A stretch of 16,145 bases of DNA from Nitrosomonadales bacterium (GTDB taxonomy: Bacteria; Pseudomonadota; Gammaproteobacteria; Burkholderiales; Sulfuricellaceae). Shown piece after piece: positions 1 through 5,751 of the stretch. How positions within the stretch are numbered: position 1 is the stretch's first letter; each line of letters opens with the position of its first letter. The stretch is from assembly GCA_003104895.1 (NCBI GenBank), contig PQAG01000110.1:1572-17716 (forward strand). Direction: 5' to 3'. The translations under genes were made by a program, and so were the position numbers. Below the pieces are notes generated by a model. The model searched no databases, was not told the origin of the DNA, and was given only the letters and a program-made list of their open reading frames with translations.

Positions 1-37
1 CCGGCCTACGAACATGATTTTTCGTATTATTTAACCG

Positions 38-328
38 TTAGCCTTCGACCACGCCCATCACGTCTTCTTCGCGCATCACCATCAGCTCTTCGCCGTCAAC
101 CTTGACGGACTGGCCGGAATATTTGCCGAAAATGACCTTGTCGCCCACTTTCAGGGACAGCGCGCGCAACGTGCCGTTATCCAGCACCTTGCCTTCGCCT
201 ACGGCCAGCACTTCGCCCATGTCCGGCTTCTCTGCCGCATTGCCGGGCAGCACGATGCCGGACGAGGTTTTTTCTTCGGCTTCCAGGCGCTTGACGATCA
301 CGCGGTCATGCAAAGGACGAATTTTCAT
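38..328 (-). CDS. groES: Co-chaperonin GroES (10 kDa chaperonin)
   Basis: GroES forms the heptameric lid of the GroEL folding chamber in the cytoplasm. The 96-aa product has the normal family length and is recognisable throughout: the MKIRPLHDRV start, the mobile loop around residues 18-34 (KTSSGIVLPG, with the hydrophobic tripeptide that binds GroEL), the roof-loop region near residues 45-55, and the GDKVIFGKYSG and MREEDVMGVVE blocks near the end. An AGGAG ribosome site lies about 9 nt before the ATG. A sigma70-type promoter and a CIRCE operator sit just upstream, so heat-inducible HrcA repression is expected. groEL normally follows; the 37 bases left after the stop do not contain its start, so it should begin just outside the window. 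It is the only housekeeping gene here and probably marks the edge of the injection-system locus. Confidence 0.98.
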   Translation of the reverse strand: MKIRPLHDRVIVKRLEAEEKTSSGIVLPGNAAEKPDMGEVLAVGEGKVLDNGTLRALSLKVGDKVIFGKYSGQSVKVDGEELMVMREEDVMGVVEG

Positions 329-382
329 TGCTTGAATCTCCTGTTGGTTAAACTTTTGGGGAATTCCATGCCGACGGCGCTG

Positions 383-409
383 TTAGCACTCACGTCTGGC
401 GAGTGCTAA
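383..409 (-). promoter_or_regulatory. CIRCE operator (HrcA binding site) of groES
   Basis: This is a perfect inverted repeat, TTAGCACTC, 9 bases, GAGTGCTAA, identical to the consensus CIRCE element. HrcA binds it and represses groE operons at normal temperature. It begins at the last base of the -10 box and covers the expected transcription start, the standard arrangement for repression by blocking initiation. It lies 55 nt upstream of the groES start codon. An hrcA gene elsewhere in the genome is therefore expected. Confidence 0.97.
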
Positions 410-437
410 TAATAGGGATAGCCCCTTCAGATTTCAA
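409..437 (-). promoter_or_regulatory. Sigma70-type promoter of groES
   Basis: On the minus strand a -35 box TTGAAA (432-437) and a -10 box TATTAT (409-414) are separated by exactly 17 bases. The -10 box abuts the CIRCE element, so transcription would start inside the operator. The match in sequence, spacing and position relative to CIRCE makes this a convincing vegetative promoter. The -35 box is only 38 nt from the stop codon of the small gene upstream. Confidence 0.85.
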
Positions 438-475
438 GGGCATTCAGATGAATTTTTGTTGTCGCCGCAAATGCC

Positions 476-892
476 TTATCTGCGCTCGCGCCTGCCGGCA
501 CGATATTTTTTCCCGTCGAAGGCATAACGCGTCATTACCTGGCCATGGCTTTGGCCTGCGGCCAGCAGGCTTGGCTGCATGGTGCCGATATTCCTCAGCC
601 CATGAGACCAGCCAGTCAATATAAAGGGATCGTGCAGACCATCTATCGTTCCGAGCAGATAAGCGCACTCCCCCCGCATAAGAAAAATGTCCCAGCGCAT
701 GGTATCGGGATAGAGGCCGGTAACATCGCAAGGGACCAGCACCACCGGCGAGCCGTTCCCGTCCAGGTCCAGATCCGGCACGCCATGCGTCGCCACCTCC
801 CAGCTCAAGCGACCATCGCGGCTGATGACGATGTTCTTCACCTGCGGCACCGTCAGGCAGGGCCCGTCCAGCACAGGAGGATCGCAGGTCAA
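476..892 (-). CDS. Small hypothetical protein coupled to the metallopeptidase effector (candidate immunity or accessory protein)
   Basis: I do not recognise a named family. The 138-aa product has ordinary protein composition and the codon choice of its neighbours. The start is inferred: a TTG at 892-890 overlaps the effector stop codon (TTGA) and is preceded by GGAG at a 9-nt spacing. No ATG is usable in this frame before residue 65, and the longer upstream frame only shadows the effector. Visible features are four cysteines (3, 12, 55, 76), an acidic PDLDLDGNG motif at residues 39-47 that resembles the calcium-binding DxDxDG loops of FG-GAP/EF-hand-like proteins, a WDIFLMRGECAYLLG stretch near residues 67-81, SHGLRNI near 96-102 and a YAFDGKKY ending. 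No signal peptide is apparent from the chosen start. Position suggests a partner, inhibitor or immunity protein of the upstream peptidase; this is inference. Alternatively it is an extra cargo. Confidence 0.68.
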   Translation of the reverse strand: MTCDPPVLDGPCLTVPQVKNIVISRDGRLSWEVATHGVPDLDLDGNGSPVVLVPCDVTGLYPDTMRWDIFLMRGECAYLLGTIDGLHDPFILTGWSHGLRNIGTMQPSLLAAGQSHGQVMTRYAFDGKKYRAGRRERR

Positions 893-3390
893 GGCTGGTT
901 GCTCCAGTTGTCGCGCACGGTATCGCGTATGAACCTGGCATAGGCGGGGCGCAGCGAGGTATCGATTGCTGGCGTCGCCTCGATGATCATGGGCAAGAGC
1001 ATCTCGACGCGGGCGCGCGGGGTCGTCAGGGAAAGGTACTGGTCGGTCAGGAATAGCGTCTGACTTGGGCCGCGCGTACCCGGCACCCAGCGCTGCCAAG
1101 GCACCGGCGCAATATCCCTGTTGATCTGGAGATCGCGCCCGGCGGCGGATTCCATGATCGCCAGCCGGTTCCAGATGGCGGCCACCGTGGTCTGCTCGCG
1201 CATGGTCGGCAGGGCGAGGCGGGGGCGGCGGATGTCGAATGCCTCTGCCAGCAGATAGAACACCCGCTCATAATAACTGTTGGTCCAGCCTCCGCTGGTG
1301 CGCGAAGTGTCCATGGTGTCATAGGCATTGCCGGCATCCTGCTCCGACCAGATCAGCCATGACTCCAGCCAGGCCAGCCCTTCCTGCGCCCGGGTTAGCT
1401 CATCGGCGCTCATCCCCGGCGCGGTATCCCCCCGCGCCGGCGGCGCGCAGCTGTCCGGCAGGCCCGCCAGGCAGCGGATCAGGAACACGAAGCTGTCGGT
1501 GTTTTCCAGCGCCAGGCTCGACGGGCCGATAAAGGAAATCAGCCGGTTGGCGTCATAGGCATAGTCCGTCGTATCGAGCGAGCCATGGCCGGACTCGTGG
1601 ACCAGGATCAGGGCCCGGTTCTGCGCGGGCGTCAGGCCGGCATATTCGTCAATGGCCGGATCGAAGAACGGGTCGCAGAAGGTCTTGTTCGAAGTGGCGC
1701 CCACGCCATTGTTGTAGGCGATGGTATTGGAGCAGCCCCCATCGCAATCCGTGCCGCGCTGGCGGCGAACGCGCACCACGGTATCGATGTGGCGCCGCCA
1801 GACGCGCAGCTTGCCGCGCACCTGGTCACGCCGGGCAGGTGTGCCAAAAAACGTGGTCAGGGCGCTATCGCCATCAGCGTCGCCCGGCACCAGCTTGGCG
1901 ATGGCGGTATCCATCAGCGCCAGTCCGTCGCTGATGGCAGCGTTGAGCTGGGTCGTTTCTGCCGGCGTCAGAGGCGGGTTCGCCTGTACGCAATTGGTGG
2001 TGACGGTGGGCGAACAGCATACCTGCGTGGTTGGAGCGGCGCCGGGCGGCACGACCTCGACCTTGCGCCGGCTCTGGTAGATCAGCACCCGGCCGCTGGC
2101 GCCGGGCTGCGGGTCGGGAATGCGCAGCACGGCTCCGGGTGCTGGCGTGCATATACCCGCACTGTTGTGGCCGGCTGCGGCAAAAGCAGCGTCCACGGCA
2201 GTGATGCGCGAGCTTGCCAGCTGGTCGCCGAAGCCGATGCGCTCATCCTCGCTGATGAAGCCGCGCAGGGTCAGGGTGCAGCCGCGATGAGCGTTCGCCA
2301 GGCGCTGGACCTTGGCCGAGTCCCCGGCATCGAGCACAGCCGAGCCGCGCGCAAAGAAAATGTCCTCGTCACGCCCGCCGGTGAATTCGCCGCCGACCTG
2401 GTACTGCTCTTCCGGCACGGTTCCCGCCAGCCGCACTGGCACCGTCAGATGCGAGCGCACCTCGTCGAGGCAGCGCAGGGTGGCCTGGTCGACCACGCCT
2501 GGCTCAGGCACGGCAATCGACTCGCTGGTCTGGAAATCGATCACCGCCTGTTCCGTCACCGGCCCGAAGATCTTGTCGACACCGTCGCTATTCGGGCCAT
2601 AACTGCCGAGGTCGTAGCCGAGATCGACCAGGGCCTGCTGGAACAGCCCGATGGCCGCGGGCCGGTCGCTCCAGCGCCGCAGCACGGTCGTCCCGTTGAA
2701 TACCTGCATGATGGTGCGCTGCTGCGGGAAAAACACCGGCACCGTACGCCCCGCCAGAACTGCCGGGTCGCACTGGCGCTGCACCTGCGGCGCAACGCCA
2801 GGGCCGGCCTGCTGCACCACATGGGTCAACTCGTGAGCCAGGAGGTGCTGCCCCTCAGCGGAGCCAGGCGCGAATTCTCCCGCGCCAAACACGATGTCAT
2901 GCCCCAGGGTAAAGGCGCGCGCCCCTACCGAACGGGCCAGTCGCGCCGCAGGTTCGCCCGTATGGATGCTGACAGCCGAGAAATCGCGGCCGAAGCGGGG
3001 TTCAAAAAATCCACGCGCCGAGAGGGGCAATGGCATGCCGCGACCGTGCAGTCCGGCCATGCCTGCCGCAAAGCCATCATCCACATCGGACATACTGACG
3101 GCCATGGGCTTAGCCTGCAGTTTCTTCTCGCGCAGCTCTTCTTCGCACCCGGTGCACCTCCGCTGTACTTCAGCCCCTGCCGCATGGATGCCGGACCCAG
3201 CCACGCCCTGCATCACCGCATCGGCCACCTGGTCGGCCTCGCGCTCGAGCGGATCATGCGGCTGGCTGACGGTGAGCTTGGCCTGCATACCGCGCAATGC
3301 CTGGCGCACCAGCGAACGCCGGGACAAGGCCGGACTGGCCGCCACGGCAGAAGCCGTGGCGCGGGCATTGGCAAATTGCGTGGTGTGCAT
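889..3390 (-). CDS. DUF4157 eCIS-type effector with peptidoglycan-binding-like, OmpA-like and aspzincin (M35-like) metallopeptidase domains
   Basis: This 833-aa protein is a candidate cargo of the injection particle. In order: a basic, Ala-rich N-terminus; the block LTVSQPHDPLEREADQVAD (39-57); VQRRCTGC (75-82); a DUF4157 domain (about 118-196) with FEPRFGRDFSAV and HELTH (186-190); a peptidoglycan-binding-domain-like segment (about 244-310); an OmpA-like segment (about 340-410); and a C-terminal peptidase domain. The last has HESGH at 598-602 followed by DTTDYAYD (606-613), which matches the aspzincin pattern GTxDxxY with Asp609 as likely third zinc ligand. NTDSF (630-634) matches the family's NADSY, and FCDPFF (571-576) its Cys-containing strand. 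A Cys-rich linker (458-467) precedes it. There is no signal peptide, as expected for cargo loaded in the cytoplasm. A strong AGGAGG site precedes the ATG. It lies 58 nt after the other DUF4157 gene and overlaps the small downstream gene. The substrate is unknown. Confidence 0.88.
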   Translation of the reverse strand: MHTTQFANARATASAVAASPALSRRSLVRQALRGMQAKLTVSQPHDPLEREADQVADAVMQGVAGSGIHAAGAEVQRRCTGCEEELREKKLQAKPMAVSMSDVDDGFAAGMAGLHGRGMPLPLSARGFFEPRFGRDFSAVSIHTGEPAARLARSVGARAFTLGHDIVFGAGEFAPGSAEGQHLLAHELTHVVQQAGPGVAPQVQRQCDPAVLAGRTVPVFFPQQRTIMQVFNGTTVLRRWSDRPAAIGLFQQALVDLGYDLGSYGPNSDGVDKIFGPVTEQAVIDFQTSESIAVPEPGVVDQATLRCLDEVRSHLTVPVRLAGTVPEEQYQVGGEFTGGRDEDIFFARGSAVLDAGDSAKVQRLANAHRGCTLTLRGFISEDERIGFGDQLASSRITAVDAAFAAAGHNSAGICTPAPGAVLRIPDPQPGASGRVLIYQSRRKVEVVPPGAAPTTQVCCSPTVTTNCVQANPPLTPAETTQLNAAISDGLALMDTAIAKLVPGDADGDSALTTFFGTPARRDQVRGKLRVWRRHIDTVVRVRRQRGTDCDGGCSNTIAYNNGVGATSNKTFCDPFFDPAIDEYAGLTPAQNRALILVHESGHGSLDTTDYAYDANRLISFIGPSSLALENTDSFVFLIRCLAGLPDSCAPPARGDTAPGMSADELTRAQEGLAWLESWLIWSEQDAGNAYDTMDTSRTSGGWTNSYYERVFYLLAEAFDIRRPRLALPTMREQTTVAAIWNRLAIMESAAGRDLQINRDIAPVPWQRWVPGTRGPSQTLFLTDQYLSLTTPRARVEMLLPMIIEATPAIDTSLRPAYARFIRDTVRDNWSNQP
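902..905 (-). promoter_or_regulatory. Ribosome site deciding the TTG start at 892
   Basis: GGAG lies 9 nt upstream of the TTG at 892-890, within the last codons of the effector gene. With the TTGA stop/start overlap it implies translational coupling. The other candidate starts in the frame (GTG codons a few residues in) have no comparable ribosome site. Confidence 0.5.
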
Positions 3391-3448
3391 GATTCCTCCT
3401 GCTCCTCTTGCATAAGCCTGTCAAGGCTCACGCCACTACAGCCAGCGG

Positions 3449-5710
3449 TCACGGCCCAAGCTGCCGGATACGCTGGCTCATCCGCTGCTGCACGCTTCTA
3501 AGCGCAGCAGCCACGCTATTGCCGCGGCCGATATAGATCGGGTTATCAGGCCGCGTCCAGGCCACGGCGTTGGGGCCGATGCCCTCCTGCTCGCTGTCCA
3601 CCACCGAATCGTTGGAGACGAAGAAGCGCCGGCCATTGCGACTGATCTGCGCCAGGGCATGGGCATCGTCCAGCGTATTGCCCGCCTGCAGCTGCTGGTC
3701 ACTGGCACGGACGCCAATGATGAAGCGCTCGACCCGGCCTCCGGCCAGTTCAAACAGGCGCGCCCCGAGAACGGCATAACCGCTGCATACCAGACCGCGC
3801 ACGCCAACGGCACCGGGGGGGCGGGCAAAGATGTCGTCGATATTGGCCACGGCGAGGTCTTCCATGCGCGCGACGACGCTGTGCTCGAAAAAGGCACTCG
3901 CATATTCCTCATAGGCCCGGCGGGCGATATTGTTGGGCTGATCAGCCAGGCTGGTGAAATAGTCCTGCACGTCTGCCTGGGCAGGGACCAGGGCGGTGGC
4001 GCGTCCCAGCGCCTGTTCCATGCCAGCGCGCACATCCAGCTGCGCCTTGATGCGCCGGGCAGCATCGGCGATAAAATCCAGTCCGGTGTCCATCATGCCG
4101 CCACCGAACAGCCGCTCCAGGTCCTCGCTGACCATGTCGAGCTGGGGCCGATATTGCTCCACTTCGGCCGCGCTGGGCGCATTGGCATAGCCGGGGCTGC
4201 TGAGCGCAATCAGGTAGCGCAGCAGGAACATCACCTTGCGCGCCGAGCCTGGCCACTGGTTCAGCCCGGTTATGGATTCTCTCAGATGGGTACGGAGGGT
4301 ACGGGCCCGCTCACGCAAGGCGTCGATATCCTCCTGGGTGATGGATTCGCCCTGATTGATGAGCGCCGTCAGGGCACGCTGCACCTGGTTAGCTTCACCG
4401 GCAAGGGCATCGATATTGGCCTGGGCTTGCACTGCGTGCAAACCGTCCATGACCGTGCCCATGGTGGCATCGGCGCGGCCAAGGGCAACACGGGCCTGCG
4501 TCACGCCATACTCGCGGTAGAACACCTGACGGGCATTGGTCAGTTCTTCGATGAGCGTATTGAGATTGCCGGACAATCCGCTGATCCTTGTGGCGGCGGC
4601 CTCCATGACCGGCAAAGCCTCCTGCAGACGGGTGATGGATTGTTGCAGATTGCTGAGCTGCGGCGCCGGCAAGGTGGGCAGCAGCATTGAACTGGCCAGG
4701 CTCCGGCTGCGTGTCTCGGTCAGGGCCCAGCCACCCACAGCACGGGCGCCCTGTTCGGCCCCGGCCAGCCGCCTTTCCTGGCGGCGTCTTGGCATGACTT
4801 CACGGGCATAGCGCGCTGGCCGTGTACTGAGCGCCTGACAGGCAGCGGCCACATCCAGCACCCCTTGGCTGGTGCGGGTATCCCACAGCGCCACGATCGC
4901 CGGCACACCAGCCTCGCACACGAAGCGCCGCGCTTCAGGGCTCTGGCGGATTTGCTGTTGCAGCGGCAGGTATTCCGGCCCCAGTATTTCCTCGAGCTGC
5001 AAGGTGCGGTCAATGTGCACCAGCAGTCCAACCCGCCCAGGCAAGATATCATCGCTCTGATTCAGGCAGGCCGTCACACGCTCGTCCTGCTGCGCGGGCT
5101 GGGCTTCGCGTTGCAGGGTGGATGCGCCATCACCCGATGCCTGCTGCCGGACATGGGCCAGCTCGTGCGCCAGCAAATGCCGGCCCGGAGCCGAATGCGG
5201 CTGATACTCACCCTCGTTGAAATAGATGCTGTTGCGATAGGTGAAGGCACGGGCGCCAATGGAGCGGGCCAGATACGCCGCACGCTGATCGTGATGGATG
5301 CGCACCGCCGAGAAATCCGCTCCGAAACGCGGCTCGTAAAAACTGCGCGCCTGCGCGGTCAAGGGCACGCCGCCATCCCCCAGGCTGGCAAAATTATCGG
5401 CCACGGCAGGCGCTTCACCCGGGGCTGCGGCGTCACCCATGAGCTGCAACTCGTCTTTGCACCGGGCACACCGGCGCTGGATTGGAGGCGGCTGGAGCGG
5501 AGCTGCACTTGCCGCGGGATCGGCCATTCGCATGATGCGATCGGCCACATGGCCGGCCTCGCGTTCGAGCGGGTCACGCGGCTGGCTCACCTTGAGTTTG
5601 GCCTGCACCCCGCGCAGCGCGCCGCGCACGCGAGGACGCTGGCCGAAGCCGATGGGAGCGCTTCCCGCCGCAGCGGGTTTGCGGATTGCCATGCAGTGAA
5701 CATCAGCCAT
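3449..5710 (-). CDS. DUF4157 eCIS-type effector with candidate Cys-His-Asn/Asp (transglutaminase/papain-like) C-terminal domain
   Basis: This 753-aa protein is a candidate injected effector. It shares the N-terminal module of the next gene: LKVSQPRDPLEREAGHVAD (39-57), IQRRCARC (77-84) and a DUF4157 domain (about 115-195) with YEPRFGADFSAVRIH and HELAH (182-186). The middle (about 340-590) is largely helical, with heptad-like Leu/Ala spacing at 345-470. The C-terminus holds LVCSGYAVLGARLFELAGG (Cys642), DDAHALAQI (His684) and RRFFVSND (Asn700/Asp701). This order and spacing (42, then 16-17 residues) resembles the catalytic triad of transglutaminase-like and papain-fold toxin domains; activity is inferred, not shown. 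There is no signal peptide. The ATG at 5710 has only a weak ribosome site; a second ATG 18 nt inside has none. It starts 41 nt after the 1454-aa gene. Confidence 0.85.
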   Translation of the reverse strand: MADVHCMAIRKPAAAGSAPIGFGQRPRVRGALRGVQAKLKVSQPRDPLEREAGHVADRIMRMADPAASAAPLQPPPIQRRCARCKDELQLMGDAAAPGEAPAVADNFASLGDGGVPLTAQARSFYEPRFGADFSAVRIHHDQRAAYLARSIGARAFTYRNSIYFNEGEYQPHSAPGRHLLAHELAHVRQQASGDGASTLQREAQPAQQDERVTACLNQSDDILPGRVGLLVHIDRTLQLEEILGPEYLPLQQQIRQSPEARRFVCEAGVPAIVALWDTRTSQGVLDVAAACQALSTRPARYAREVMPRRRQERRLAGAEQGARAVGGWALTETRSRSLASSMLLPTLPAPQLSNLQQSITRLQEALPVMEAAATRISGLSGNLNTLIEELTNARQVFYREYGVTQARVALGRADATMGTVMDGLHAVQAQANIDALAGEANQVQRALTALINQGESITQEDIDALRERARTLRTHLRESITGLNQWPGSARKVMFLLRYLIALSSPGYANAPSAAEVEQYRPQLDMVSEDLERLFGGGMMDTGLDFIADAARRIKAQLDVRAGMEQALGRATALVPAQADVQDYFTSLADQPNNIARRAYEEYASAFFEHSVVARMEDLAVANIDDIFARPPGAVGVRGLVCSGYAVLGARLFELAGGRVERFIIGVRASDQQLQAGNTLDDAHALAQISRNGRRFFVSNDSVVDSEQEGIGPNAVAWTRPDNPIYIGRGNSVAAALRSVQQRMSQRIRQLGP

Positions 5711-5751
5711 GATGTAAGCGCTCGCCTAGAAGACTGTCATTGCGTAATTCT

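Noticed and set aside
1..37. Possible start of groEL after groES
   Set aside because: The only ATG on the minus strand here (15-13) opens a frame reading MFVGR, not the GroEL N-terminus. groEL should begin outside the window.
426..447. CCCTT/AAGGG inverted repeat as a possible terminator of the effector operon
   Set aside because: The stem is only about 5 bp with an 8-base loop and no following T-run, and it overlaps the groES -35 box.
444..941. Alternative 165-aa minus-strand frame over the small gene
   Set aside because: It is in a different frame from the 138-aa product, Arg/Gly/Ser-rich and without motifs. The 138-aa frame has the balanced composition and a coupled start.
893..1099. Upstream ATG extension of the small 138-aa gene to a 207-aa product
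   Set aside because: The extra residues lie inside the effector coding region in another frame and have shadow-like composition. The TTG at 892 has a better ribosome site and junction.
3419..3424. TTGACA box (minus strand) in the 58-nt spacer between the two effectors, as a possible internal promoter
   Set aside because: At 16-18 bases downstream there is only the AGGAGCAGGAGG ribosome region, with no -10-like hexamer.
1585..3501. Open plus-strand frame of about 638 codons antisense to the metallopeptidase effector
   Set aside because: It has no recognisable motifs and lies opposite well-supported DUF4157 and peptidase domains, so it is a composition shadow.
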